A stretch of DNA of 64,000 bases from Escarpia spicata. Lineage: Eukaryota; Annelida; Polychaeta; Sabellida; Siboglinidae. Where the stretch lies: positions 9,398,341-9,462,340 of the forward strand of contig OZ023212.1 of assembly GCA_963995525.1 (NCBI GenBank), written 5' to 3'. The position numbers and the translations under genes were made by a program. The notes beneath the pieces were generated by a model. That model saw only the letters and a list, made by a program, of their open reading frames with translations. It searched no databases and had not been told where the DNA came from. This document shows, piece after piece, positions 34,165 through 47,369 of the stretch. How positions within the stretch are numbered: position 1 is the first letter of the stretch; each line of letters begins with the position of its first letter.

Positions 34165-36762
34165 TATAATAAGAATAAGAATAAATTTATTATTATTTGC
34201 AACTTTTCAGTTGGATTGTACATACATTCACCATAAATGCCCCAAATCACACAAGTTTCATACTGTTACAAGTTACAATACGACACAACATTATGTTACA
34301 ATACTCATAAAACATGTTGTACTCAATAAAATAACGCAAAACCAAGGATACTGTTAAGTAAATTACACAAAATCGCCCCGTGACGCAACTAACCCAGTAT
34401 GAGGCGCTTTATATTAAAACGTGTACATTGCATTGTATTAAAAAATAAGATACTTTAAATACACTAAAATTAAATCATATAGTTTAAATACTAAAATTGA
34501 CTGTTGAGACATACACTAAAATCATTAAGTGTACTAAACACCATGGAATTAATGAGATTTTGTAGCGATTTGTGTTCGCCATTGGGACGGGTAACTCATT
34601 GAATGATCTTAGTGTATACGGCACATTTCGAGTATTTGGTAGTAGCGTATTCAGTTTGTGCTCACTACGCTTCATTCTAGCGAAATACGTTTTACACAAT
34701 TAATTGCGTCTATCATGCAGCGTTGGTAAGTTTACCATCTCCAGAATATCCTCGTACACACAACCAGGAAATATAGTTTTGAGACATCTTTTTTTAATTA
34801 TCTCGATGTTGTCCGATAAATATTTAGGCAAGTTCGAGTGCCATACCATATTCTAACCAAGTCATTTTGGTTGATACCAGCACGTTTCAACTGATAGATC
34901 ATATACACTCTCTTTCTTGCCTTTGATACTATTTCATCTACGTGTACATTCCAACTTAAATCCGATGATATAGTTACGCCGAGAACTTTTGCTTGAGTAA
35001 CTCTCTCAATATCTGTCCCATTTATATCAATATACGGCAGAGATCTTACTAAGTGCCAACTCAGTGTCAATCACGCTGATGGTTAATTCAGCTGGCAGTG
35101 GTTCCTTAATGTCAAAGATCGGGTGGGAAGTCTGCAATCTCGGTAATTCTTCACTCACTGACACGAAGAACGCATTCATGGAGTTGACTAAGCTGACTAC
35201 ATCTCCACCAGTAATTTTATTTGCCAGCCCCAGCATCTCGTTGCGACTGCCATATGCTTTTCCCATGGGTGACTTCATGTGCTTCCACCAGTCGCCTGAC
35301 GATGTTTCCTCAATTGATGCTATTTTAGATTGATAGAACTGGTGTCGTAATTTAGGTGCTGTGCGATTCACTAAATTCCGGAGTTTATTGGCCCGTTCCG
35401 TATCACCTGCCTTGCGAGCACGTTGCCTCTGTCTAATGAGGTGTCGGAATCCATATGTGACCCACTGTTTATCTGTGCTGTGACGTGACACAGTCTTGTA
35501 CGGACAGCACGTATCCAGTAAATGGTCCATGGTTTCTTGGAATAGATGAAACTGTTCCTCGCACGTAGGCAATGCGTACATATACTCCCATCTGGTCTGT
35601 GACAGAGCCGAAGTGAACAATGCTCGTTCGTTGTTACCTATGCGCCTGGTAACGGTGTACTGGACCATGCCCGTGTCAAGTGTTGGGAACCACGGTGGCA
35701 CCAATAAGACCATCTTGTGATCTGATGTTCCCAATTCATCAAGCACTGTCGGATAGCCGTACACAACTGACATGTAAAAACCACATTTTATCAAAAATTG
35801 CACAATTACGCGTGGCTGTCTGAACAAGGTGCTCGTATCCATAATGTGTCCGTAAAGACGTGTCCAGGAATTGATTAAAATCACCACTGATAATGACACC
35901 ACAATCTGGGCTACGTCGCAAAACTGTGTCCAGACTAGTTATCAGGTACTCTCGCATAGAGCCATTGTCAGCACCAGGAGGGTGGTAGATGCACGCTAAA
36001 ATAATGCACGAGTATTTTCTTGGTAGTTTCATAGGCTTAATTTTAATCCATATCACTTCGTGTTCTGCATCTTCAATATCATGTAACCGGTCATACGCAA
36101 TGGTCTTGGCCACATAACACGTCACTTCCCCGCCTCCTTTATTCACGCGGTCCTTTCCTTCACAACTGAAGCCTGCCAAACCGACAGATTCCGTTGACAT
36201 GTAACTCTTGAACCAGGTTTCTGTGACACACACGCAACCCACGTTGTTCGTGCGTGCTACCGCGAGCAATTTATCTGATTTCTCAATACTTAGTGACCGA
36301 GCGTTGAGACGCAGAATCGTTGGTAAGCCCCACCGTGGATTGATCGCAAGCGTGACTAAATTGTCTGCGGTCACACCTGTTGTTCTGTGTTGTGGTATGC
36401 TACGGCAACGAGTGATTATAGGTTAAATATTGAGAGCTCCGTATTCCGTACATGGCATGGCCGTGTTATTTCGGCCGCTTACCTAGTCCCTTTTCGTATG
36501 ATGTTTGCTTTTGTGGCCCTTTTGACCACATACAAAGCACGACACAGCATTCTCATGTCGAAAAGTCTGGGTGACGTGATTTGTCTCACCACACTTGTTA
36601 CACTGGCCAGCAATATGCACGTAGCCAGCAGTTGATCGGTCAGCCGCATTTGAAGGGCGAATAGCGTGCGTACCTCGGTCCTGTTTCGGTGGTCGTTTCC
36701 CAGTCGCTCTTGGCGTATAGCGTCGCTATTTCGTCAACCATTTGGAAGTCGGTCTTAGACAT
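34165..36762 (-). pseudogene. Jockey-like retrotransposon with RT core deleted
   Basis: ORF1 remnant: ATG at 36762 (MSKTDFQMVDEIATLYAKSD) and, after a frameshift, two CCHC-like knuckles near 36620-36500 (CNKCGETNHVTQTFRH, CFVCGQKGHKSKHH), the first lacking its last Cys. ORF2: an APE endonuclease from 36374 (RLNARSLSIEKSDK, VTETWF, KGGGEVTCYV, IYHPPGADN, IISGDFN), frameshifted near 35830, then the linker to 35055. At about 35050 the frame jumps straight to the post-RT block (INGTDIERVTQAKVLGVTIS, SDLSWNVHV). All RT motifs are missing. The C-terminus ends near 34484, with a TTATTC-type tail near 34165-34190. Confidence 0.82.
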
Positions 36763-36959
36763 AGTGTGTCAGATTTTGTGAGTCAGGGAGTAACCACAGA
36801 GAGGAAAACCGTCATTTTATATCGTTTAGTACATGGTTAGGACATTCATTACAGTTTAAGTTACAATGCCGTGGCCCAATATATTTTGGGTGGGTGGGGT
36901 GAGTGAGTGAGAAGTGAATAAGGAAGTGTATGAATGGTGAGTTGTGTATGTATGTATTA

Positions 36960-37559
<600 letters not shown>

Positions 37560-37560
<1 letters not shown>

Positions 37561-38800
37561 CATGCGTGCGTGTGTCAATGCATGTATGCGTGCGTGCGTG
37601 CGCGTGTGTCGTTGTTTTTGTGTTCTTTCACAGCTTACACAAATTAATTTACTCGCCACGGTGTCTAGTACACATGTCAATGTTACAAGTACTGAACTTA
37701 CGCTAATCAATATCAACAGGTGAAGGGATATATATTATTCATAGTTTGTATGTTCGAGAGTTTGCTTGTTAGAAGGCAGGCCAAAAGTAAAAACTTATTT
37801 ATAAACAGATCTACAGAACTGCCCCATACAAAATGTAACACCACCAGTACCACTCGGCTCGAATCGATGACATGATATTTGTTTTACTTCGTGAAATATA
37901 TGTTTTGGGGATGAAGGGCCGTGCTGAAGTCACACATGTCATTAGCGTAGTCAGTTATATTGTTTAACTGTATGATTGTCTGGTAAATATATGACCACAG
38001 TATTCAATTCTAATCACTAGTGCTGAGATCAGACATCTACTAGACAAGCTATCGTTGTTGTAATGTAGCCTATCAAATCACAGCTACGACATCGTGGGCG
38101 GTACGGAAAATCAGAGCGAATGTCCGCAAGTATTTCATACTGATTGAAATCAGTGTCGTGCGTTTTAAATTAATTACAATTTGTTAATGCACCTTCAGCA
38201 AATTGCAACAAATACAAATTAAAATATCGTTTAATTTAGTGTTGTATTTCAACAAATGCTCAACGCTTGTATCAGTACTGTCCTTCGTGATACAAACAGA
38301 CCAATAAGGCAAATACAATAGTACTCTTTTTTCGACGCCCTCTCTCCACTAACGACCATCCGCCTATAGCGGCCTGATTCTCCATTCCATAGTGTCTATA
38401 ATTAAAACAAATACCCCCTGCATAGCGGTCACATGCTTAGTGCGACCAGTAACAGACTTTCCTGTCATTACCCCTCTGCAACTGCCACTTGGTAGCCGAA
38501 AACCGCTGTCTATGCGACATGATTTCCCATGGTGCGTTAATATGCTTTCTGTATGTTCAAAAGAGTTTGCTTACCCAAGTGAATTATGATATTATATTGT
38601 GTATAATGTCCTGTGTGGAACGGCCAATGTACCTTTGGAGAAGAAGTGGCCGTTCAAGAGGGAGACTATTGTATCTCAATGGTAGGATCGGCGCTGGCAT
38701 AGTTTTTCGATCCTACCAGAACTAAGAAATACAGGCAGATTCGAATGATTAGAAGTCTTCAGCTTGCGATACAGCTTATTGTTTTAAACTAGTGTTAAGA
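37560..38800. repeat. Diverged dispersed repeat, copy A
   Basis: The head resembles 42730-42880 (GTAGTACACATGTCAATG / GTAAACATGTCAGTG, AATCAATATCAACAGGTGAA) and the body resembles 41150-42000 (TTACTTCGTGAA, TTTCAACAAATGC, TCAGTACTGTCCTTCGT, CAAGAGGGAGACTA). No coding content was recognised. Confidence 0.5.
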
Positions 38801-38889
38801 TAAACGATTAAACGCACTCAATGTCACACATATGAAACACGTATTGTGTTTCGCGTGTATTGTAGTCCTGTTGTTCGCCCTCCGTGTTC

Positions 38890-39255
38890 TCTGAATGGGG
38901 GTGATGGCCAGGTGTAATATTGTTCAACTACTCGCTCTGTTCTCTTTCTCCATATACATTACGGTTGGTAACACCCTTTCTCTATCTTTCATCATCACCA
39001 AATCGTGTCATGTCCCTCCTCATACAGTACTCCTATTTCAGTTGTGGCGTTCTCATGCATATTAGTGTCGTTCCACCTCTGCTCTCTTTGCAAGTTTGCC
39101 TGCATCCATCCTTGCACGTGGCCTGCCCATCTCACCCGGCTTCTTACCAGTCATCCTGTTAAGCTGCATTCCATCACAAACTCTTTCCTCAGGTCGGCCA
39201 TCCTTCTTCAGTCCCCTTTGTTCTTGTGATTCTTCGAACCCAGTTGTTCCCACAA
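38890..39255 (-). pseudogene. Non-LTR retrotransposon ORF2 C-terminal relic
   Basis: Minus strand with frameshifts: NNWVRRITRTKGTEEGW, DGQATCKDG / ARMDAGKLAKRAEVERH, YCMRRDMTRFGD. Related to the post-RT tail at 33670. The 33-bp minisatellite lies directly upstream of it on that strand. Confidence 0.55.
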
Positions 39256-39295
39256 ACGTGTAGCTTCTGTTGTTATCGTTTTGTCAGTGCCACTG

Positions 39296-39862
39296 TCTCC
39301 AGACCATACAGGTATGCCAGTTTAATAGATTCCAGACCATACAGGTATGCCGGCTTAATAGATTCCAGACCATACAGGTATGCCAGTTTAATAGATTCCA
39401 GACCATACAGGTATGCCGGCTTAATAGATTCCAGACCATACAGGTATGCCGGCTTAATAGATTCCAGACCATACAGGTATGCCGGCTTAATAGATTCCAG
39501 ACCATACAGGTATGCCAGTTTAATAGATTCCAGACCATACAGGTATGCCGGCTTAATATATTCCAGACCATACAGGTATGCCAGTTTAATAGATTCCAGA
39601 CCATACAGGTATGCCGGCTTAATAGATTCCAGACCATACAGGTATGCCGGCTTAATAGATTCCAGACCATACAGGTATGCCGGCTTAATAGATTCCAGAC
39701 CATACAGGTATGCCAGTTTAATAGATTCCAGACCATACAGGTATGCCGGCTTAATAGATTCCAGACCATACAGGTATGCCGGCTTAATAGATTCCAGACC
39801 ATACAGGTATGCCGGCTTAATAGATTCCAGACCATACAGGTATGCCAGTTTAATAGATTCTC
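39296..39862. repeat. 33-bp minisatellite, 17 copies, two alternating variants
   Basis: Unit CCAGACCATACAGGTATGCC plus AGTTTAATAGATT or GGCTTAATAGATT. The order of A-type (cAGTTt) and G-type (cGGCTt) units is A G A G G G A G A G G G A G G G A. As 33 is a multiple of three, frames stay open on both strands (RPYRYAGLIDS repeated); no start context or homology supports a protein. Confidence 0.95.
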
Positions 39863-40026
39863 TCAGGAATTTATATTTCTAGTTATTCGAACGTTTACTG
39901 TCCATCATAACTCCCTCAACCTTTATCCAAGCATTCGATCCTGCTTGTATTCGACGTCGCACCTCTACCTCTGTACGCCCGTCCTCCGTATCCATTCCTC
40001 TAAGGTACACATAGCCTTACACTTGC

Positions 40027-40135
40027 CCCCCCCCCCCCCCCCCATGTCTCGCGATGTAAATCAGCCCGACGAGACAGCGGAGCGAAGCTGAAGGAGAGCT
40101 GAAAATACGGCGGCGAAAAAAATCAACAGTCTAGT
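40027..40135. repeat. Poly-C run and copy of the 4.5-kb repeat end
   Basis: A 16-base C run, then GCGAAGCTGAAGGAGAGCTG and AATACGGCGGCGAAAAAAAT, the latter shared with 4565-4590. Confidence 0.6.
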
Positions 40136-40469
40136 CTAACTCAAATGATAAAAAGACATCTCACAGTCACACCCATCCTTGGAGACAATGGGAGTCTACC
40201 GTACAGGATCGGCAACAGTGGAGTCGGGCCATACGCAAGGAAAAGGTTCACATAAAAGACAATTAACTAAAATTATCACCATGATATCGGCATTCTGGGA
40301 GCTTCGATACCTACCGTCTTCTGTGACGACTGCGGCAGAGGTTTTGTCGCACAGATAGGACCGACATCTCATCAAAGAGTAGAACACAAGGACACCCCCA
40401 CATTAGTGTCCTCAGCGAGTACGGTGAACCGCAAAGAAGACGAATACTCATGGATAGATCGTATCGCGT

Positions 40470-40640
40470 CTATGTGGGTGCGTGTACGTGTTCGTGTGCG
40501 TGTGCGATCGAGTGCGCGTTCGAGAACGCGTGTGCGAGTGCACGTGTATGCTGTGTGTCTGTTTCTTGCGAGCGGGTGTGTGCGTGCGTTCGTGAGTGAG
40601 TGAGTGAGTGCGAGCGTGCGTGCGTGTGCGTGCATTTGTA
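40470..40640. repeat. GTGC/GTGT-type simple sequence
   Basis: Imperfect GTGCGTGT and GTGAGTGA runs. Frames here are repeat artefacts. Confidence 0.85.
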
Positions 40641-41149
40641 CTTACTACTAAGACCGCATTCAGGTGTAATGTCAACAACGACCTGTGGCTTTGAATGACT
40701 AAGGTGAAATCAATTTGTTCGATAAACTTGTGTATAGCGTGAATAATCCCGGAAGTTTTTTTCTGACCTATCAGACCATGTTCGGGGCAAGCTTCGACCC
40801 TCCAAGTCCGCCTTAATGTACTGAAGCGGTCTGTTCAGGCCAGCGTCATGTTCGGGTCATTCCTTATAGTCTCTAGATAAGTTAGTCGACGCAGCGACAA
40901 AAAGACTGCAGCAATGGCTATGCAAGCCAGATCATTGTGTATTGATCGTTATACCTACACTGGCGCTACAACACGCAATTAACTATTCGTTTCATCGCCG
41001 CTCGTTGTGGCAAGCGCATTGAACTCGAATCTAGAAGAGATTGACTCAAGACTATCATAGGTTTTGTAATGAAACTAATTACTCTTAGGAAATATGATAC
41101 TATGAATACAAACAATGCATACAATTGTATGGGCCTAGGTTTTGTAATG

Positions 41150-42000
41150 AAACTATCTGTGATCGGAAGAATCGCTCCGTATGACATACAGCACACCCAA
41201 TACCACGCGGTTCGGTATGACGACCAGAAGTTCCGTTTTACTTCGTGAACTTATCTTTGCGGGAGTCGTGTGCAATGGTGAATTCACACAGGTCTTTAGC
41301 ATAATCAGTTCTCTGCCGCTTATCTCATAAATATAGTACCACTATAATAATAATTAATATCAAGGTAGGTAAGATATTTACTATACAATATATAATTATT
41401 GACCAAATCATGGTGACGACAACGTTGGTACAATGCTAGTATTTGGCACTTATGTTACTAAGATCACTGTCATGCATTTTGAACTATAATGCAATTTGAA
41501 CAATACGAAGTCAAAAATTGCAACACATATCAAGTCTAATAATTTAATGTTACCGTTGTGTTTCAACAAACGCACATAATACATCTATCGGTACTGACCA
41601 TCGTATTACAACCAGGCAAATTCTTGAGCCCACTAGCCGGAATTAGTGGGCGTAGCAATTTCTAAGTGGAAGTCGGTTGTGTTGACCGTGGGAAAGTGAG
41701 CATCGTTGAACATCAAAGTGTATATAGCAGTTAACTCTGCCCGACCCGGCGTTTTGCCAATAAAGCTAGTTTTGAAAGTGGATGTTTTTAAGTACCTTTG
41801 CAGAAGAGGTGGTCGCTCAAGAGGAGACTACTATATGTCAATGGTAAAGTTGGTGTTGCCCCCGGCCTAGTAGGTTAATACACCTGTACTATTATTATAA
41901 TTGTATATAAGCCACACAAACATGCAAGCAAATTCTGCAGATTTTAGCGCTTCAGCGTGCAATACAACTGCTTGCTTTGAACAATTGATAATATAAAATA
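41150..42000. repeat. Diverged dispersed repeat, copy B
   Basis: Collinear with 37800-38800: TTTTACTTCGTGAA, TTTAGCATAATCAGTT, GTGTTTCAACAAACGC, TCGGTACTGACCATCGT and CTCAAGAGGAGACTACT match the corresponding blocks in order. Confidence 0.5.
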
Positions 42001-42649
42001 TATGTTTAAAGGCTATCGATGTCCTTTTGTACATGCATCGATGACATGCATATGCACAGCCTGTGTCGCGCGTATTCTGTAATATCCGTTCTGTTTAAGT
42101 CATATTAAATAGTTTATAGCGTTACTTGATGTAGAACAGATATTTACTCTGAAGAAAACGTCCGAAAATAATCAAAATGTAAATCTTTTTCTAATGTGTG
42201 TTTAGGCATTTATATTTAGGTTATTATTTAATATATGTTGCAATTGCTTACAAGTGAAGCCTAGGGTAAAATTTAAAAAAACAATTTAAGGCTGCTTGGT
42301 AGCGCCACTCATGCTCGTAGTTGTGAACGGTAAACCTACCTTTTTCAGACCGATTAGTGTTACCCACAATGAGCACCAACATATTGTGGAGATGTGGATC
42401 ATTCCAGGGAATAAATGTCAATCATTAATTGTATTTTGTGGGCTTGTTATGAAACTGAATAATGTGAAATTATATCTGCTCATAACTTTCAAATTATCAA
42501 AAATATCAGTTTAGTTGTAGAATATGACGTATCCTGTAATCAGCATGTACGGATTAATTTACTGCAACTACCGTTTTAACAGACTTCACAGAATGTGAAT
42601 ACCAGCCACGTTAAGCTATGTTTTCATGGTGCTTACATTCACGAATTTG

Positions 42650-43340
42650 CGGGTGCGTGCGTGTGCGCGTGCGTGTGCGTATGCGTATGCGTATGCGTGT
42701 GCGTGTGCGTGTGCGTGTGCGTGTGCGTGGGTGAGTATATTTCGGTTGTCATTCTTTGCTTCGCAGATTACTTAATTCAGTACCGCGTGTAGTAAACATG
42801 TCAGTGCAAACAACAACGAACTACTAACCAATATCAACGGCTGAACTTACACCAATCAATGTCAACATGTGAATGAACATAGATTATGTTATGTGTGCAT
42901 GTGCTTGTGTCCACGTGTTTCTATTATATGTGTGCGTGAGCCTACGGGTTCCTATTATACGTCTGCTTGTGTCGAGCCTTACTGAGCGACCGACCGTTGT
43001 TTGATCTTTTCAAATCCTTCTTGGAAGACATATAATACAGCGGACGAGTCGCGCGGTGTATTGAATGCAACAATCGGTTATAATTCGACAGTTGTCTGAC
43101 TGATCGTTGTCTCAGGCTATTGAAGGTGAGTCGGTGCTGGTGACTATAACTAAGACTAATTACGCGGCAGCACAGTTAGTCTGCTAAGCGTGTATTCATA
43201 GTATGTCATTACAAAAATGAAGTAAGAAACTAGATGACATTAATCGTGTAGGCATCGACTTGAACAATCACTATTCTTGGAAAGGAAGGGCCCGACTTGA
43301 AGTCACGAATTACATGTTCGGTTCGCTAATTAATTATGAT
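42650..43340. repeat. GCGTGT microsatellite plus diverged repeat, copy C
   Basis: (GCGTGT/GCGTAT)n at 42653-42730, then a block matching 37620-37720 and, further on, CCCGACTTGAAGTCACGAAT resembling 37918-37940. Confidence 0.45.
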
Positions 43341-43699
43341 ATATGTATGTTGTTGCCTGAGTATTGTGATACACATGTCGATACTGCCAGTTCCCCGTCT
43401 TGTTTAAAACACTACGACATATCAGGCTCGGTTGGCTAGGTGGATGAAGGGACAATCGAGTTCCACTTGACAGGACCACAGCACAATAATTATACAATAA
43501 TGTTCATAACAAACTAATTTCATAAGAAATTATTAAGTGCTAAGATATGCTATGAATAAAATACAAATTATTGGGTACCGGTGCCTTTCCCTTGCTCCTT
43601 CCAGTCAGCTAATTTATCCTCTATGTCAAACTATGTTCGATTAACCGTAATAATTCCGTGTTCAATGTTGTGTAGCAGTTTGGTTATGCTAAAGAAAGC

Positions 43700-43983
43700 A
43701 AGAAAGGTAAATTCTTATATAGTGCAGTATCCAGTCCACAGGACTGCTCAAAACGCTTTACACTTCAATCAGACTGTTCAATCAAATATCATCTCGACTT
43801 CTCTGGAAAGCTTTCAGCCACGCTGCAATTAATGCGCGAAGACTATTCGTACAGAAATACTCTATAGCCAGGTACTCATTCATACAGCTGAGTGAACTGG
43901 AGCAACGTAGAGTAGACGAATTTGCCCATGGTTCGACACCGCAGCAGAGGATTCGAAACCGGGTTCTATCGACTGTTAGGAAA
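43700..43983 (-). mobile_element. tRNA-derived SINE, copy 4, head truncated
   Basis: Body and 3' end match the other three copies (GCATTAATTGCAGCGTGGCT, AGTGCTCAAAACG-like tail, CTATATAAGAATTTACC end). Box B is mutated to GGTTTCGAATCC and the box A part is missing, replaced by unrelated sequence after 43980. Confidence 0.78.
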
Positions 43984-44848
43984 CATTTATTTTCGTCGCG
44001 GATTTGAATAGGAGATAGTTTGTATTATTATACTATGATAACGTTTACACTAAAGATAGGATTTACTACATTAACATTTATTTCTAATTAAGACAGAGTT
44101 TACATACACGAATTCCGCTTCATTTCGATACTCTTAAATAACCGCATGTTCGCGCTCGTACTACAAATCAGTCAATAAATTAAAAAAAATTGTCTGAAGA
44201 CGATTTTCTAAGGAATCCAAATAATCGGGGGCTTAATCTCATAATTGTTCACATCGTTCCACAAGCTCCATTTTGGACCAACGTTAGATATGGCCATGAT
44301 TTTTTATTTTTTAACGTGAGCCAAGCTGTGCTCCCGCTGTAGCCTGGCTCCCGCTGTGACGGCCATATTGGAAAAAATCCAAGAGGTCATGTGATAAGAT
44401 CACATTCAAGGTCATTTGGGCTTAAAATATCGGCATTTCGAGCCTTACTATAGGGTATATTCACCATCTTATCAAATTCCATCTAAAAATGCCTTAGATG
44501 GATGAACTTGGAATGTGTATGGTGTGAAGGTCAAGACAGTCAAGGTCAAGGTCAAAATGCATAGAAAACATATATATGTTGATGATTCAATTGATCTCGC
44601 TGCGTGAACAGGTTTACGTTTTATTATAAAGTTGGAACCGATACTGAAAGGCGAAGGACGAGGTCATATCATGATGGTCAAGGTCAAGATCAATATCATA
44701 ATTTATTAGAGAAACGTCTCATTATGTACAACTGGAATGTAACCCAGTCCAAAAACATGAACGATACCATTATTCTAGAAATAGCACTATCAATTGAATA
44801 TACATATTCTATTTTACTTATTCAATCTACTCGTATAATCAAACAATC

Positions 44849-44916
44849 TCATCCGTCCATCCATCCATCCATCCATCCATCCATCCATCCATCCATCCAT
44901 CCATCCATCCATCCAT
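44849..44916. repeat. (CATC)n microsatellite
   Basis: About 16 tandem CATC units, overlapping an ORF whose serine-proline-histidine repeat is an artefact. Confidence 0.97.
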
Positions 44917-44939
44917 CAATTAGTAGTGGTTCAATTGTT

Positions 44940-46500
44940 CGCATATTTGTCATCGTTGTTTAGGCAGCCACCCTCGCACTTGCACAGTACCTTGCACCGC
45001 AGGTCTGCCCTGCAGCACTTGCAATTTCCTTTGTACGCTTTCGTGCAGCCACAGTTGATACAGTCCACGTCGTCTTCTTGCCGTAGTCGAGAAACAGAGA
45101 GGTTGTATCGCAGCCCATTAATGTGTGAAAGAGGGGTATAGCCAACGAGGTTTATGGCCAGAGCTTGTAATGGATGCTGTGCACCTGGATATATCGGTAA
45201 TTTTGCAGCTAACAAATGTTATTCAAAACTCTGAAAGGTCAAGCTACCCAAAGAAAGCGACAACAAGAACAACGGTGTAGTTGTCGACAGTGCGCACGAA
45301 TGTTTTCTCTTGACACTGAGACGAGGCATCAGATAGGCACAGGATGATACGTGTTTCTGCCTCTGCGTGGTTGCAGGGCTGGAGTACTGACATATAGAAC
45401 CTCTTGTTGGAGAGCTCCGTCTCTGACTCGGTGCTAAAGAGGAGTCTTCCATCCATGTCAGTCTTGGCCATCTGTTTACTGACAAAGGAAAATAGCTCCT
45501 TTTTGTTTACCACATTTTTCAAGTACGATTGCTAGTCCTTTTGGGGATGGGAGTGCTGCCGTCACCATCTGGTTCGAATCGAGTACGCGCACTCGTCTCA
45601 CGCCGCTGCTGTGTCAGTGATATCAGGCTTTGTACGATGCATTGAACCGTGGCGCTGACTTTTGAGGTTTCAGGAAAGTCGTAATGTGTAGCTGTACATA
45701 TTCAGCGAATGTTGTCGCTCTGGTCGGATGGACCATGCGGATGACGGCAACCATGTCTAGCACTTGAAATGTTGTTTGCCTGGCTGGATTGGCGCGGCCG
45801 GTTGGCGCGTTGACGCACGCAAGGATGTCCGATTTGGTCCCAGCTCTGAGCGAACTTAAGTCTGATAGAGAATGAGGCTCTCACTTGTTCTCGAATTTGA
45901 AGAAATCGGCCATATCCGCGTCGGGACATCATTAAAGAGAAAGGAAGAGTTGGGTGACGAGCACGGTATTTAGCTCCAGTGTCCCGACTTTGCTTCTCTT
46001 CTTTCGGGAGTCGGGATGGTTGGCGAACGTAAATATGTTGTTTCTCTTTCTTGAGTCTGGCAGAGAAATCGTCACTTCGTGAACATTCTCGAACTCTTTT
46101 CAATCAGTCTGACGCAATCTGGACCAGCCAACATGTACAATGCTATGGCGTCGGTGTGATCGTACAGGTCATCACTGCCTTTTTGATATTTGTTCATCTG
46201 CTCGTGGGATTGATCTTTGTTCATGAGGCTGAACCTGTGCTCGTATTTTGGGACGTGAAGTCACCCTTGAGGTACTCCGCATACACCACTAAATGTTTCA
46301 CAGCGAACTTGACCATGTCTCTGACGTTAATCGGCAACCAGCGGGGATAGTTGGAGTAGAACCACGCACAAAACTCATCGCACATTTGGACGTAGAGAAG
46401 GAAGTCTCAGAGAGCACACAAAACGGCACACCAATAGCTAAAAACATCTGCCATGTCCAACGAGTACATCAATGGATGCGTGATAAGTAGTATTGCAAGC
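44940..46500 (-). pseudogene. Decayed gene of an uncharacterised repeated family with Cys-rich C-terminus
   Basis: Minus-strand blocks in different frames: CDEFCAWFYSNYPRWLPINV and RDMVKFAVKHLVVYAEYLKG (46400-46250); EHRFSLMNKDQSHEQMNKYQ and LAGPDCVRLIEKSSRMF (46245-46085); QPCNHAEAETRIILCLSDAS and EKTFVRTVDNYTVVLVV (45390-45255); FHTLMGCDTTSLFLDYGKKT (45140-45080); CINCGCTKAYKGNCKCC plus RCKVLCKCEGGC (45065-44970). From memory, large multi-copy proteins of marine invertebrates share this order (RWxxxYxRDM, KFSxMxxDQxHEQxN, CNHEEADTR, RTVDTDVVVL, HAFTGCDT, CXC tail). Frameshifts and stops make this copy a pseudogene. Role unknown, perhaps a mobile element. Confidence 0.6.
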
Positions 46501-46559
46501 TGGTATGCCTAACTCAGTTTCCGCCGAAATGTGACTAAGGTGCATTTTCCATTCTGGGT

Positions 46560-47345
46560 CTTCAATTGTCAAAACATATACCATCTTTATCATTGCCATA
46601 CATTGACATGGCCATTGACATTGCTATCACAATAAACTTTTGATAACATGCTTGGAACATAACGGTGTATACTGTGATCCTATGTACAACAAAGGTATAT
46701 TCTGAGCCGAAAACCCCTAAAACGTGGTTTAATTTATCTTCTACTATTGGTTCTCAAGTTATTGCACAGCCTGACTGTGCATGGCGGCCATCTAGGATTT
46801 GTTCAATGTGGCTGCCACTACAGGAGCCCAGCTTGGCTCCTGCGAAAATATGAAAGTGCATGGTCATATCTAACGTTGTTCCAAAAAAAGTTTATCGAAC
46901 GATGTGAACAATTATGGTGCTTCTGGAGGATAAGCCCTATAACTATAAGGTACATTTTACACTATGGTCTTCAAATTGTCAAACCATAAAATATCTTTAC
47001 TACTGCAAGAGACACTAACATTGCCATTGACATCACAATAAAGTTTGGATAACATGCTTGTAACATAACGTTGTATACAATGATCCTATGTAAAACAAAC
47101 GTGTATTGTGAGCCAAAGTGACCTTGAATGTGACCTTATTGCGTGATCTCGACATGAAATCGGCAAAATAACCCCGGAAATGGATTCCCCATACTCGAAA
47201 ACCGCGAATAATTTTCTCAATTATGGTTCTACTACTTTTGGTTCTCAAGTTACTGCATATCCTTACTCCGGAGGACGGCCATCTTGGATTTCTCCAATAT
47301 GGCCGCCACATTACAGGCCCTATCAGAATTATTCAGTTTTGAAAT
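46560..47345. repeat. ~405-bp direct duplication, with a diverged relative at 44.2-44.7 kb
   Basis: CAATAAACTTTTGATAACAT..GCTTGGAACATAACGGTGTA at 46631 recurs as CAATAAAGTTTGGATAACAT..GCTTGTAACATAACGTTGTA at 47037. Flanking blocks (CATCTAGGATTTGTTCAATG / CATCTTGGATTTCTCCAATA; ACACTATGGTCTTCAA) follow the same order. 44230-44480 has similar CGGCCATATTGGAAAAAATC and GGCTTAAAATATC blocks. Confidence 0.7.
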
Positions 47346-47369
47346 TCGGCACTGACTGTTTTTAACATA

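Noticed and set aside
39226..40091. Long ORFs of 218 and 273 codons plus an antisense ORF
   Set aside because: The 33-bp array is divisible by three, so several frames stay open on both strands. No start context, signal or homology supports a protein.
40320..40430. Possible minus-strand exon ending ACAGAAGACG/GTAGGT
   Set aside because: A donor is plausible, but the acceptor and frame are ambiguous and no neighbour exon fits.
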